Assembly: GCA_963663395.1 (NCBI GenBank)
Contig: OY760226.1
Location: 4,588,001-4,652,000, forward strand
DNA length: 64,000 bases
Source of the DNA: Azophilus sp963663395
Lineage (GTDB): Bacteria > Pseudomonadota > Gammaproteobacteria > Pseudomonadales > Azotimanducaceae
Direction: 5' to 3'
In this document: piece after piece, positions 54,111-63,738 of the stretch
Position numbering within the stretch: position 1 is the first letter of the stretch
Layout of the letters: every line of letters begins with the position of its first letter
Notes under the pieces: generated by a model
Told to the model about the DNA's origin: nothing
The model's database searches: none
Seen by the model: only the letters and a program-made list of their open reading frames with translations
Made by a program: the position numbers and the translations under genes

Positions 54111-54682
54111 CTCAGCCCTCCTGAACGCGCGCGGCGGACCGGCGCGAAACTGTTCCGGTGGGCCGCACAGGGGCCGAGCCGGGCCAGGGCGTCGAGATGC
54201 TGCCTGGTGGCATAACCCTTGTGGCACTCAAAGCCGTAACCCGGAAAGACTACGGCCAACTCGGCCATCTCCGCGTCCCGCGCCGTCTTGGCAATGATCG
54301 AGCCGGCGCTGATCTGCGGCACGAGGTCGTCGCCACCCACAACGGCGACCGTGGTTACAGACATGGCTGGTGTCCGGTTGCCATCCACATAGACAATACG
54401 CGGCTGCACTCCCAACGCCTCGACCGCGCGCTGCATGGCGAGCAGGCTGGCCCGGAGTACGTTCAGCCGGTCCACCTCTTCAACTTCCGCCCGGCCGAGT
54501 GCGCAGGCAAGCGCGCGCTCCCGGATTTCCAGGGACAGTTCGTTGCGCCGCCTTGCGCTCAAACGCTTGGAGTCCCTGAGCCCTGCAATGGGATTCTGCC
54601 GGTCCAGGATGACCGCGCCCGCCACCACCGGGCCGGCCAGCGGACCCCGGCCCACTTCATCGACGCCCGCCGCCAGGTCCAC
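54107..54682 (-). CDS. rnhB: ribonuclease HII
   Basis: A 191-residue endonuclease that removes ribonucleotides from DNA. The catalytic D-E-V-G-R-G-P-L-A-G-P motif begins nine residues from the start; D-S-K-R-L-S and the later aspartate in I-V-Y-V-D-G-N complete the active site. The start is uncertain: GTG 54682 is the only standard start close to the homology, but its GGGAGG directly abuts it. The frame is open upstream into lpxB. lpxB stops 50 nt before this GTG. Confidence 0.93.
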   Translation of the reverse strand: MDLAAGVDEVGRGPLAGPVVAGAVILDRQNPIAGLRDSKRLSARRRNELSLEIRERALACALGRAEVEEVDRLNVLRASLLAMQRAVEALGVQPRIVYVDGNRTPAMSVTTVAVVGGDDLVPQISAGSIIAKTARDAEMAELAVVFPGYGFECHKGYATRQHLDALARLGPCAAHRNSFAPVRRARSGGLR

Positions 54683-54732
54683 CTCCCAGATGGGCGTTTC
54701 ATTGGCATCGAACAGGGTCTTCCCGGCTGTGG

Positions 54733-55905
54733 TTATGTTCCGCGCTCCATCGCATTCGCGTCCGGCAGCAGGCTGGCCACCGCGTCGGCCGCACGTTCGC
54801 TGGCATTCCTTCGCAAACGCTCGTGTAATGCCGAAAACGCCTGCAAATGATCTGGATGACGAGCGGTTTTGTCCAGTTCCGATAGCAATTTTTCCGCAAG
54901 TGCAGCGGGGGTTGCCGCATGCTGCAGCAGTTCCGGCACCAGGGCCCGTCCGGCGAGCAGGTTCGGCAGCGCCACGAAGTCCGTCTGGACAAGCCGGCGC
55001 GCCAGCCGCCACGCCAACGGCCCGAGGCGATAGGTAACCACCATCGGCCGGCGCAACAACATCGCCTCCAGCGTCGCGGTGCCCGACTTGACGATGGCCG
55101 CATCGCACGCGGTCAGGGGCAGGCGGCCGTCGCCGAGGTACACCGAACAGGGAAGCTGCGGCCATTTGCGCAACTCATTTTCCACTATCGCCGCAACCGA
55201 CGGCGTCGGGCAGGGAATCACGAAGGAAACTCTTTCAATTGAATCCAGGAGAATTGCGGCGGCCTTCAGGAAGAGTTCGAGCATCAGCCTGATCTCGCCG
55301 TCGCGGCTGCCCGGAAGCAGCGCGACAACCGGCTTGTCCCCCGCCAGCCCCAGCCTGGCTCGCGCATCCCGGCGATTGCCCTCCCCACCGGCATCGAGGC
55401 CGATGGCATCGGCGAGCGGATGGCCGACAAAGGTGACTTCTGTCTCCGTCCCGGCGTAGCAGGGTTCATCGAAAGGAAACAGGGCCAGAAGCTTATCCGC
55501 CGAGCGCCCGATGCGTTTTGCCCGTCCGCGGCGCCAGGCGTAGACCGACGGGCTGACGTAGTGCACGGTCGGCACGCCGCGGGCTTTCAGCATGCGTTCC
55601 AGGCGCAGATTGAAAACATTGAAATCCACTCCGACGAAGACATCGGGCGGGTCGGAAAGAAAACGCCGGCGCAGGGCCGCAAGGAGGCCAAGAATGCCCG
55701 GCAGCTTCACCAGCGGGTCCCGGAAGCCATTCACCGCCAGCGTTTCCATGCTGCCCAGGGCGCCGAGACCCTGATCGAGCATGGCATCGCCACCGATGCC
55801 GATAAAGCGCAAACCGTCGATCCGGCGGTGCAGGGCCTGCATCAAGCCCGCGCCGAGTTTATCGCCCGATGCTTCGCCCGCCACTATTGCGATGGTGGCC
55901 GTCAC
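54733..55905 (-). CDS. lpxB: lipid-A-disaccharide synthase
   Basis: A 390-residue inner-membrane-associated glycosyltransferase that joins lipid X and UDP-diacylglucosamine. A-G-E-A-S-G-D at the N terminus, the Y-V-S-P-S-V-Y-A-W-R region, L-P-G-S-R and K-S-G-T-A-T-L-E are standard. The start is GTG 55905 with CCGGAGATC before it. It follows lpxA by 70 nt, the longest gap within the lpxD-lpxB set. Confidence 0.95.
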   Translation of the reverse strand: MTATIAIVAGEASGDKLGAGLMQALHRRIDGLRFIGIGGDAMLDQGLGALGSMETLAVNGFRDPLVKLPGILGLLAALRRRFLSDPPDVFVGVDFNVFNLRLERMLKARGVPTVHYVSPSVYAWRRGRAKRIGRSADKLLALFPFDEPCYAGTETEVTFVGHPLADAIGLDAGGEGNRRDARARLGLAGDKPVVALLPGSRDGEIRLMLELFLKAAAILLDSIERVSFVIPCPTPSVAAIVENELRKWPQLPCSVYLGDGRLPLTACDAAIVKSGTATLEAMLLRRPMVVTYRLGPLAWRLARRLVQTDFVALPNLLAGRALVPELLQHAATPAALAEKLLSELDKTARHPDHLQAFSALHERLRRNASERAADAVASLLPDANAMERGT

Positions 55906-55975
55906 GATCTCCGGCCCGCCTTCCGGGTTCGTCGCCGAGCGGTCATCTTCCTCCCGCCGGGCTGCACCCGTGCAG

Positions 55976-56773
55976 CTATTCCGGCCGGCCCGGACGCGGC
56001 CGGACGATACCCACCTCAGAGGCCCGAATCGACCTGACGAACCGTCCGACCTCCACCGAGTCCGGATAGTCCGCACACAGCCTTGCGCAAGCTTCGTCGA
56101 CCGTAAGTCCCAGGCGGAACACCACTCTGAATGCTTCCTTGAGTGCGTTTATCGCCTCGGCACCGGAACCGCGCCTGCGCAGGCCTTCGGCGTTGATACC
56201 CACGGCGCAGGCCGGATTTCCCGCGGCGGTGACATAGTCCGGCACATCCTTGAGGACGAGGCTCATCGCCGCCACATGGGTATGGGCGCCCACGTAGCGG
56301 AACTGGGGCACGCCGGCATAACCGCCGAAGTTGGCATGATCGCCCACGGTGCAGTGGCCGGCGATGGAGGCATTGTTCGCCATGATCACATGGTCGCCGA
56401 CCAGGCAGTCGTGGCCGATGTGTACATAGGCCATGAACAGCCCGTGGCTGCCCACCACCGTCTTGCCCCGGCCCTGGACCATCCCCCTGTGCACGGTCAC
56501 GCCCTCGCGAAACACGTTCTCGTCGCCGATTTCGAGGATGGTCGGCTCGCCCCGGTAAGCCAGGGCGGGCGTGTCCTCGCCGATGGTCGCGAACTGGAAG
56601 ACCTGGTTGCCGGCGCCCATCCGGGTGGGGCCCCTGATGATTGCGTGGGTGCCGATGCGGCAGCCGGCACCGATTTCCACGCCCGGGCCGATGACGCTCC
56701 ACGGGCCCACTTCGACGTCCTTGCCGAGCCGCGCGTCCGGGTCGACGATCGCCCGCGCGTCGATCGAACTCAC
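55976..56773 (-). CDS. lpxA: UDP-N-acetylglucosamine acyltransferase
   Basis: A 265-residue left-handed beta-helix enzyme for the first lipid A step. Hexapeptide repeats run through the N-terminal 190 residues; the catalytic histidine lies in Y-V-H-I-G-H-D-C. The C-terminal helical domain starts near N-A-L-K-E-A-F-R. The start codon is GTG 56773, overlapping the fabZ stop (GTGA). Confidence 0.96.
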   Translation of the reverse strand: MSSIDARAIVDPDARLGKDVEVGPWSVIGPGVEIGAGCRIGTHAIIRGPTRMGAGNQVFQFATIGEDTPALAYRGEPTILEIGDENVFREGVTVHRGMVQGRGKTVVGSHGLFMAYVHIGHDCLVGDHVIMANNASIAGHCTVGDHANFGGYAGVPQFRYVGAHTHVAAMSLVLKDVPDYVTAAGNPACAVGINAEGLRRRGSGAEAINALKEAFRVVFRLGLTVDEACARLCADYPDSVEVGRFVRSIRASEVGIVRPRPGRPE

Positions 56774-57225
56774 AACGTGCGCGCCGCGCAGAGAATCTGC
56801 GTCTCGCAGGCAAGCTCGCCCCCGACATGGGCCTTGCAGGCAAATTTCATCACGGTACGGCGTTCCACGAGCAACTCGCTTTCCATGTCCAGCCGGTCGC
56901 CGGGCACCACCGGCCGCTTGAACCGGGTGTTGTCCATGCCCGCCAGATAGAAGATGGAGCCCACCGGCCGGGTTTCCCGGGTCTCCATCGCCAGCACCCC
57001 CGATACCTGGGCCATGGCCTCGACGATGAGCACGCCGGGCATTATCGGATGATCGGGAAAGTGGCCCGCGAAGAACGGCTCGTTGATGGTGACGTTCTTG
57101 TAACCCTTGACACGTTCGCCCCGCACCAGCTCGGTGACCCGGTCGACCAGCAGAAACGGATAGCGGTGTGGCAAGTACTCGGTCAGGCTCTTGATGTCGA
57201 GGGGCTCTTCAGGACCTTTGTTCAT
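56770..57225 (-). CDS. fabZ: 3-hydroxyacyl-ACP dehydratase FabZ
   Basis: A 151-residue hot-dog-fold dehydratase of fatty acid synthesis. L-P-H-R-Y-P-F-L-L-V-D-R, N-E-P-F-F-A-G-H-F-P (catalytic His) and P-G-V-L-I-V-E-A (catalytic Glu) are intact. ATG 57225 overlaps the lpxD stop (ATGA); the longer open frame to 57492 lies inside lpxD and is ignored. Confidence 0.97.
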   Translation of the reverse strand: MNKGPEEPLDIKSLTEYLPHRYPFLLVDRVTELVRGERVKGYKNVTINEPFFAGHFPDHPIMPGVLIVEAMAQVSGVLAMETRETRPVGSIFYLAGMDNTRFKRPVVPGDRLDMESELLVERRTVMKFACKAHVGGELACETQILCAARTL

Positions 57226-58295
57226 CGAATCTTTCGCTCCAGCCGGGTAACGCGTTTGAAGAGTTCGTCGAGACGCTGAAACCGCAGGGCATTGCGTTTC
57301 CAGGGGCGCATGCTGTCGTGGATTGTACCGCCCGCGTAGGTGCCGGGCCTGGTGATGGAACCCGCCACGTGGGTGACCCCGCTCACCGTGACGTGGTCGC
57401 AGATTTCGATGGGACGGTCGCCGCCGACGCCCACCATGCCCGCCAATATGCAGTGGCGGCCGATAGTCGTGCTGCCCACCAGCCCGACGCAACCGCAGAT
57501 GAGGCTGTGTGCACCGACCCGGCAGTTGTGGCCGATCTGCACCTGGTTGTCGATCTTGACGCCGTCCTCGATCACCGTATCGTCGATGGTGCCCCGGTCG
57601 ATGGTCGTGCCGGAGCCGATCGAGACATCACGGCCGACCGTGACACCGCCGAGTTGGGCGATGGCTTCGAGCCGGCCGCTCGAGTCCGGCGTATACCCGA
57701 AGCCGTCGGAACCCACCACCGAATTGGCATGGACCACGGTTCGCGCGCCGAGCTTGACGTCTGCGTACAGCGTCGCGTTCGCCATCAGCCGCACGTCCTC
57801 ATCGAGCAGGCAGCGCGGACCCACCACGGCATTGGCGTAAATGCGAACTCTCGCGCCAATCTCGGTATCGGGCCCCACCACCACATTCGGGCCGATACGC
57901 GCGGCCGGGTGCACAGCGGCGCCGGGGTGGACGTCGGCACTCGGGTGAATTCCCCGATTCAGGGGCGGCGGCTCATCCCACAGCTGGGAGACCCTGGCGA
58001 AAGCGTGGTACGGATTGGCGACTACGAGGGCATTGGTCGGGCAACCGGCAAGATCGGCCGGCTTGAGAATCACCGCAGACGCGCCGGTGGTCGCGAGCTT
58101 GTCCCGGTAAGCGGCATGGGACAGGTGGCTGATCTGGCCGGCCCCGGCACTGAGCAGGCTGCCTGGCCCGTCGATCTCTACAGCCGGGTCGCCAACGACC
58201 TCCCCGCCTACGTGTTCGGCCAGTTCACCGAGGCGGAACGCCCTGGGCCCACTGTTGTGGGAGTCTACTCCCTGGCGCTCCCCGCATCGGGTCAC
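57222..58295 (-). CDS. lpxD: UDP-3-O-acylglucosamine N-acyltransferase
   Basis: A 357-residue left-handed beta-helix acyltransferase of lipid A synthesis. N-terminal uridine-binding domain, hexapeptide repeats from about residue 105, the catalytic histidine in V-Q-I-G-H-N-C, and P-G-T-Y-A-G-G-T near the C-terminal helix. GTG 58295 overlaps the skp stop (GTGA). Confidence 0.95.
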   Translation of the reverse strand: MTRCGERQGVDSHNSGPRAFRLGELAEHVGGEVVGDPAVEIDGPGSLLSAGAGQISHLSHAAYRDKLATTGASAVILKPADLAGCPTNALVVANPYHAFARVSQLWDEPPPLNRGIHPSADVHPGAAVHPAARIGPNVVVGPDTEIGARVRIYANAVVGPRCLLDEDVRLMANATLYADVKLGARTVVHANSVVGSDGFGYTPDSSGRLEAIAQLGGVTVGRDVSIGSGTTIDRGTIDDTVIEDGVKIDNQVQIGHNCRVGAHSLICGCVGLVGSTTIGRHCILAGMVGVGGDRPIEICDHVTVSGVTHVAGSITRPGTYAGGTIHDSMRPWKRNALRFQRLDELFKRVTRLERKIR

Positions 58296-58849
58296 GAATC
58301 AGAGTTTTCGGTATTGTCGCGCTTCTCGTTGAGTTTCTCGGTGACCCGGCGCGTTATGTCGTGCTTGGGATTGACGTACCGGAGGTTGGCCCGCTCCATG
58401 ATGAGGTCGTATCCCTCCAGCGCAATCAGGTCTTCGAGAACCGCGTTGAGCTTGGGCGCCATCACCTGCAACAGTTCCTGCTGCTTGTCGTTGAGTTGCT
58501 TCTGGAGCTTATTGCGCAGGTATTGATAGTCGATCGTCTTGCCTTCGATATCCTTCTGGATGCGGCGTTGCTCGCTCGGGCTCATGATCTCGCCGTCTTT
58601 CTCGAGCTGCTGCTGCAAAGCGAGCAGTTCCTCGCCGAGCGCATTGAACTCGGTTTCTTCTTCCTTCAGCTCGCTCTGCGCCTTTTCCATCAGCGCCTGG
58701 GCTTCCTCGGTGGCAACGATTGCCCGCTGGGTGTCCAGAACGGCGATTTCCAACTCCGCCGCCGCCAGCGGCGCGGCGAGAAAGAAACCGCACAATGCCA
58801 ATACGGTGATTTTGACCGCCAGCCTGTTGTTCACACTGCTACTCCTCAT
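58292..58849 (-). CDS. skp: OmpH/Skp periplasmic chaperone
   Basis: A 185-residue periplasmic chaperone for outer-membrane proteins. Signal peptide to about residue 30 (A-A-P-L-A-A-A-E-L), then a long charged helical hairpin (L-K-E-E-E-T-E-F, L-A-L-Q-Q-Q-L-E) and a short C-terminal strand. ATG 58849 (MRSSSVNNRL) precedes the signal; the frame to 58906 adds 19 unlikely residues. It lies 197 nt after bamA. Confidence 0.9.
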   Translation of the reverse strand: MRSSSVNNRLAVKITVLALCGFFLAAPLAAAELEIAVLDTQRAIVATEEAQALMEKAQSELKEEETEFNALGEELLALQQQLEKDGEIMSPSEQRRIQKDIEGKTIDYQYLRNKLQKQLNDKQQELLQVMAPKLNAVLEDLIALEGYDLIMERANLRYVNPKHDITRRVTEKLNEKRDNTENSDS

Positions 58850-59046
58850 CTGGTCCTGCTCAGAGCCTGAAGCCAGGGAACAAGAGAGACTGCTCCTCCA
58901 AGGCAACGGCTCGGACGGGGAGCGTCAGGTGCTCCCTCTTGCGAAAGCCACAATCCCGGAGCGGATGCCAACCCGTCCCGCACGTATCACCGACCTTCGC
59001 ACCGCGCGACATTCTACATCAGAACACACGGGCTGGGTTGACAGGC

Positions 59047-61431
59047 CTATCGAGCGACACCCAACTCGAACTGAAACGACTCTTTCTCGTCGATGTCGCT
59101 GGTATTGAATGCCTTCGCGATACCGAAGGTCATCGGCCCCATGGCAGTCAGCCAGGTGATGCCGAAGCCCACCGAGTAACGGAACTCGTCGAAATCCGGG
59201 CCGAAGCAGTTGCGGCTGACGTCCGGGCAGTTCGTGTTGAACACGTTGCCGGCGTCGACGAATATGACCGGCCGGAACTGGCGGTTCTCCTCGACGAAGG
59301 GCAGCGTGAGGATTAGTTCCAGGCTTCCCTCGATGAGCATGTTGCCCCCGAACGGGTCTCCGTCCCGCGCCCTGCCCCTGCGGAAAAAGCCTGCTGGGAT
59401 CTCGTTGCCGTCTATGTCGTGGGTGGGATTGGTGGTACGGGGCCCGAGGGTGGACTGCTCGAACCCGCGAATGGAGCCGAAGCCGCCGGCAAAGAAGTGC
59501 TCGTAGAACGGCAGCGCTCCCGTGCCGCCGTAGCCGCCGCCATAGCCCAACTCCGTGCGGAAACGAAGCGTCAGCCCGGCGAAGAACGGAAAATACTGTT
59601 CGCCCCTGTAGGTGACCTTCCAGAACTCCAGGTCGCTGCCGGGAACCGATGCCTGCAGAGCCAGCGTCTGGGAACGTCCGCGGGTGGGGAAGAGGCCCCG
59701 GTTGAGCGTGGAACCGACCCAGGACAGGTTCGCCTTGAAATTGAGGAAGTCGTCGCCGTTCTTGTCGAGGAACTCGCTGATCTCCAGTGCCGGGAAGCGC
59801 CCTTCGGTCAGGTTCGTCTGCTCCACGGAGCCACCGAAGTTGATGCGCTGCGTCTCGCCGATGGGAAAGCCGAAGTTCACCCCGACGCCGAAGGCATCGG
59901 TGCTGTAGCGCGCTATGTTGCGCTCGTCCCAGTCGAGGCGCCGGAAATAGGCGTTGTAGCCCCGGCTGATGCCGTCGAGGGTGTAGTAGGGGTTGAAGTA
60001 GTTGAAGTTCGCCGATTTCTGATATTTCGAGTACGACACGCCGAGCCCGAGGCTGTTGCCCGTGCCGAGCACGTTGTTTTCCTGGTAGTTGGCGCCTACC
60101 ACCAGCCCCCACCCCTGGCTGTAGCCCAGGGTCGCGGAAATGCTGCCCGAGGGCTGTTCTTCCACGGTGAAACTCACGTCGATCTGGTCGTCCGTGCCGG
60201 GTACCTCCGGGGTTTCCACGTTCACTGCCTGGAAGTAGCCCAGGCGCTCGAGGCGCAATTTGGACAGGTCGATCTGGGCGGTCGAGGCCCAGCCGCCTTC
60301 CATCTGCCGCAATTCACGGCGCATCACCTCGTCCTGGGTCACCCGGTTGCCGGAGAAGCTGACGCGCCGCACATAGGCCCGCTTGCCCGCATCGACCACC
60401 ACGTCGATGCTGACCGTGCCGTCTTCCTTGACGCGCGGGATGCCGCCGGCGCTGGCGAACGTATAACCGGAATTGCCGAGCGCTGCCTCGAGGCGCTCTT
60501 CGGTGGCCGTCAGCCAGGCCTGGGAGAACACCTGCCCCGGCTCGATCAGCATCAGCGGGCGCAGGTCTTCCGGCTTCACGTCGTTCAGTTCGCCGAGCAG
60601 GTTGACCTCGTCGATGGTGTACTTGTCGCCTTCCTCCACATTCATGGAGATGTAGACCTGGCGCTTGTCGGGGGTGATGCTCACCTGGGTGGAGGTGAGC
60701 TCGAATTCGACGTAGCCCCGGTCCTTGTAGTAGGACTCCAGCTTCTCCAGGTCTCCGGTGAGCTTTTCGCGGTTGTACTTGTCGTTGTTGCGGAAGAAGG
60801 AGAAGAGGCCCGGGTGCTGCAGTTCCATCTCGTCGAGCAGTTCCTTCTCGGGAAAGATGGTCGCGCCGACCACGTTGATGTGCCGGATGCCCGAGGTCTT
60901 GCCCTCCTCGATGTCGATGCTGATGGCTACCCGGTTGCGGGGCAGTTCCTCGATGTTCGTCTCGATGGAGGCGCCGTAGCGGCCCTGAGAGACGTATTGC
61001 CGTTCCAGTTCCAGGCCGACCCGCTCCAGGGTCGCCTGCTTGAATATCTCGCCTTCGCTCAACCCCTGCTGGGTCAGGCCCTCGAGCAGGGCCTCGGTCT
61101 TGATCGCCTTGTTGCCGTCGATCTCGATGGACTCGATGGCCGGACGCTCGACCACCGAGACGACGAGAACGTCGTCGTCGCGCGCCATGCGGATGTCATC
61201 GAAGTACCCGGAGGAGAAGAGCAGGCGGATGAGCTGGCGCACGGCCACCTCATCGACGGTATCGCCGACCTGCACGGGAAGGATGTTGAACACCGTTCCT
61301 GCGGACACCCGTTGCAGCCCCTGCAGGCGGATGTCCGAAATGGTGAACGCCTGCTGTGCCCAGCCGGCTGCCGGCAGCAGCAGGGCGCAAACAAACGCAA
61401 AAACGGCACCTGCCCGCCGCGCCATCGGCAT
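59047..61431 (-). CDS. bamA: outer membrane protein assembly factor BamA
   Basis: A 794-residue Omp85 protein, the core of the BAM complex. Signal peptide to A-A-G-W-A, five POTRA domains to about residue 420, then the 16-strand barrel with the loop-6 motif S-I-R-G-F-E and a D-A-G-N-V-F-N strand. The last residues are Q-F-E-L-G-V-A-R: the chain ends in arginine instead of the usual terminal aromatic residue. ATG 61431 or 61425 are both possible. It follows rseP by 11 nt. Confidence 0.96.
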   Translation of the reverse strand: MPMARRAGAVFAFVCALLLPAAGWAQQAFTISDIRLQGLQRVSAGTVFNILPVQVGDTVDEVAVRQLIRLLFSSGYFDDIRMARDDDVLVVSVVERPAIESIEIDGNKAIKTEALLEGLTQQGLSEGEIFKQATLERVGLELERQYVSQGRYGASIETNIEELPRNRVAISIDIEEGKTSGIRHINVVGATIFPEKELLDEMELQHPGLFSFFRNNDKYNREKLTGDLEKLESYYKDRGYVEFELTSTQVSITPDKRQVYISMNVEEGDKYTIDEVNLLGELNDVKPEDLRPLMLIEPGQVFSQAWLTATEERLEAALGNSGYTFASAGGIPRVKEDGTVSIDVVVDAGKRAYVRRVSFSGNRVTQDEVMRRELRQMEGGWASTAQIDLSKLRLERLGYFQAVNVETPEVPGTDDQIDVSFTVEEQPSGSISATLGYSQGWGLVVGANYQENNVLGTGNSLGLGVSYSKYQKSANFNYFNPYYTLDGISRGYNAYFRRLDWDERNIARYSTDAFGVGVNFGFPIGETQRINFGGSVEQTNLTEGRFPALEISEFLDKNGDDFLNFKANLSWVGSTLNRGLFPTRGRSQTLALQASVPGSDLEFWKVTYRGEQYFPFFAGLTLRFRTELGYGGGYGGTGALPFYEHFFAGGFGSIRGFEQSTLGPRTTNPTHDIDGNEIPAGFFRRGRARDGDPFGGNMLIEGSLELILTLPFVEENRQFRPVIFVDAGNVFNTNCPDVSRNCFGPDFDEFRYSVGFGITWLTAMGPMTFGIAKAFNTSDIDEKESFQFELGVAR

Positions 61432-61442
61432 CGCCCCGGCCA

Positions 61443-62768
61443 CTACAGGAACCTCGCGATATCGTTGATGAGCACCAGCATGATGATACCGCCCACGAAC
61501 AGCAGGCCAACCTGGGCTCCGACAAGCTGGACCCGTTCCGGCACCGGCCGGCGCCCGATCAGCTCGGCCAGGCAATAGAGCACATGGCCCCCGTCGAGCA
61601 TGGGAATCGGTAGCAGGTTCAACACCCCGAGCGAAATGCTGAGCAGCGCGAGAATGCCGACGTAGACCCGCCAACCGGCCTGGGCGGAGTCTCCCGCCAC
61701 CTTGGCAATGGTGATCGGCCCGCCCAGGTTGCGCACTGACACCTCGCCGATGAACATTTTTTTCAGGTGGCTCAGCATCAGGACGGTTTTCGAACCGGTT
61801 TCCGAGAGGCTCCTCGGAATCGCTTCCAGCAACCCGTAACGGACCTCGTTGGTCGCCCAGCCGACGCCCACGAAACCGATCTGTGTACCATCCTCCAGTT
61901 CACGGCGGTCCGGCGTCACCGACAGGCTCAGCATCACGCCCCGCCGGATCACGGTCCATTGCGTCGCCCGCCCCGGGGCCGCCTGGACCTCATCCACCAT
62001 GTCTCTCCAGTCGCCCACCGGCACCCCGTCGATCGCCGTGATGCGGTCCCACGCCTGGACACCGCCCCGGAAGGCAGGACTGTCCGGCTGTACCAGGCCG
62101 ACGACCGCCAGGTGGGCGGGCATCAGGCCCAGATCGTCCAGCAGGTCGGGGTCTGCGACACCCCGGAGCCAATTGCGGATAGGAATCGCCACGTCGGAGG
62201 CGGCATCATCGCCGAACTCGCGGACGCCAAGTTGAATTTCGCCGGTGTCCCCCAGCCGGTTCGACAGCGCCAGGACCACTTCCTGCCAGGTCTGCACCGG
62301 CTGGCCGTCCACGGCGACGATTTCCCGGTAGTCTTCCAGGCCCGCTTCCCAGGCTGGGCTTGTCTGCTCCACCTCGCCGATCATGGGGACGAGGTTGACG
62401 GTGCCCGCCACCGCCAGCCACCAGTACGCGACGACCGCCAGCACGAAGTTGGCGAGTGGGCCCGCCACGGCGATCGCCATGCGCCACCAGACACCAAGCT
62501 GCGTGTAGGTTACATCGCCCGGCTTGACCTCCACGGCCGCGTCGGTATCGCGTTCGTCGAGCATGCGCACGTAACCGCCCAGGGGAATCGCGGCCAGCGC
62601 GAACTCGGTGCCGTGCCTGTCGAAGCGGGACCAGATGGGTTTGCCGAAGCCGACGGAAAAACGCAGGATGCGGACCCCCGACCAGCGCGCCACCACGAAA
62701 TGGCCCAGCTCGTGAATGGTGACGAGGACACCAAGCGTCACCAGGAATGCCAGGGGATATATCAGCAT
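61443..62768 (-). CDS. rseP: site-2 protease RseP
   Basis: A 441-residue intramembrane zinc protease of the sigma-E stress pathway. H-E-L-G-H at 19-23, two PDZ domains in the periplasmic middle (around 120-200 and 220-300), and the P-M-L-D-G-G-H motif with the third zinc ligand near the end. Four transmembrane segments. Upstream there is 168 nt with no gene before cdsA; dxr, often found here, is absent. Confidence 0.96.
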   Translation of the reverse strand: MLIYPLAFLVTLGVLVTIHELGHFVVARWSGVRILRFSVGFGKPIWSRFDRHGTEFALAAIPLGGYVRMLDERDTDAAVEVKPGDVTYTQLGVWWRMAIAVAGPLANFVLAVVAYWWLAVAGTVNLVPMIGEVEQTSPAWEAGLEDYREIVAVDGQPVQTWQEVVLALSNRLGDTGEIQLGVREFGDDAASDVAIPIRNWLRGVADPDLLDDLGLMPAHLAVVGLVQPDSPAFRGGVQAWDRITAIDGVPVGDWRDMVDEVQAAPGRATQWTVIRRGVMLSLSVTPDRRELEDGTQIGFVGVGWATNEVRYGLLEAIPRSLSETGSKTVLMLSHLKKMFIGEVSVRNLGGPITIAKVAGDSAQAGWRVYVGILALLSISLGVLNLLPIPMLDGGHVLYCLAELIGRRPVPERVQLVGAQVGLLFVGGIIMLVLINDIARFL

Positions 62769-62936
62769 ACTTCAGCCATTTCGTTCATCAGCGGGCTTTC
62801 TTCTTGACCAGTGGCCCAATGTTGATAGGCGGGCCTCTCAAGCCCAGGCCCGACCGGAGGATTCGAACGCATGTTATCCGATCTCGGAACCCGCGGTCGA
62901 ACCTGCAATTTCCGCAAAACCCGTGAGCCCCCGCCC

Positions 62937-63734
62937 TCAGACGCTGCCGAGAATGACGGCAAAAGCGGGAAGGACCGGCAGGGCGGAATCGATGCGGTCG
63001 AGCACTCCCCCATGCCCCGGCAACAGGGAGCCCGAGTCCTTGACGCCGTAAGTCCGCTTCAGCAGGCTCTCCATCAGGTCGCCGAAGATAGAGCCGGCGA
63101 GCAGCACCAGGGTAATCGCCACCCAGACCCACCCGATCACCCCGGTCACGGCCAGGGCGCCGATGCAGGCGCCGCCACCCAGCGCCGCTCCGCCCAACAC
63201 GCCTTCCCAGGTCTTTCCCGGGCTGAGGGTCGGGGCCAGCCGCCGCCGTCCGAATCGCTTGCCGGTGAGATACGCGCCTATGTCGGCACCCCAGATCAGG
63301 GCGAACACCCACAATAGCCAGTGGCTTCCGTTGGGCTCCGCGCGAATCGCCACCGCGCCCGACCAGGCGCCCCAGACAACGAGAACGCCCAGCACCGCCA
63401 CCAGCCAGCGCCGCTCGAGCAGGCGCCGGCACGACGGCCAGGTGAATATTGCGCCAATGGCGAAAATCCAGATGACGACACCCAGCCACAGCGCCGCTGC
63501 CTGCAATTCAGCGACCGCATAGGCAGCGGCGGCGAGAACGGCATAGGCGGCGGTGAAGGCCCAGCGCTGCGCGACGGAATCCCACCGCGCGAGGCCGGCC
63601 CACTCGTAGACGCCCAGGGCGCCCGCCGCGGCAAATATCAGTGCCGAGAAGGGTGGGCTCAGGTAGATGGCGCCCACTGCTGCCGGCAGCAGGCACAGGA
63701 CGGTAACGGTCCGGCGGCGTCGCTGGCTGCCGAT
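62937..63734 (-). CDS. cdsA: phosphatidate cytidylyltransferase, start codon uncertain
   Basis: A membrane enzyme making CDP-diacylglycerol. Several hydrophobic segments, W-G-A-D-I-G-A-Y-L-T-G-K-R-F-G, S-P-G-K-T-W-E-G, and the signature from S-L-L-K-R to G-H-G-G-V-L-D-R-I-D-S are present. No ATG, GTG or TTG is in frame between the uppS stop and the first membrane helix; ATC 63734, seven bases after the uppS TAG begins, is used as a provisional start. A GTG further in would cut the first helix in half. Confidence 0.88.
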   Translation of the reverse strand: MGSQRRRRTVTVLCLLPAAVGAIYLSPPFSALIFAAAGALGVYEWAGLARWDSVAQRWAFTAAYAVLAAAAYAVAELQAAALWLGVVIWIFAIGAIFTWPSCRRLLERRWLVAVLGVLVVWGAWSGAVAIRAEPNGSHWLLWVFALIWGADIGAYLTGKRFGRRRLAPTLSPGKTWEGVLGGAALGGGACIGALAVTGVIGWVWVAITLVLLAGSIFGDLMESLLKRTYGVKDSGSLLPGHGGVLDRIDSALPVLPAFAVILGSV

Positions 63735-63738
63735 GGCG

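Noticed and set aside
59419..61578. A 719-codon open frame on the plus strand opposite bamA
   Set aside because: Its product is rich in Val, Glu, Gly and Arg in the way expected from antisense reading of high-G+C coding DNA; bamA on the other strand is certain.
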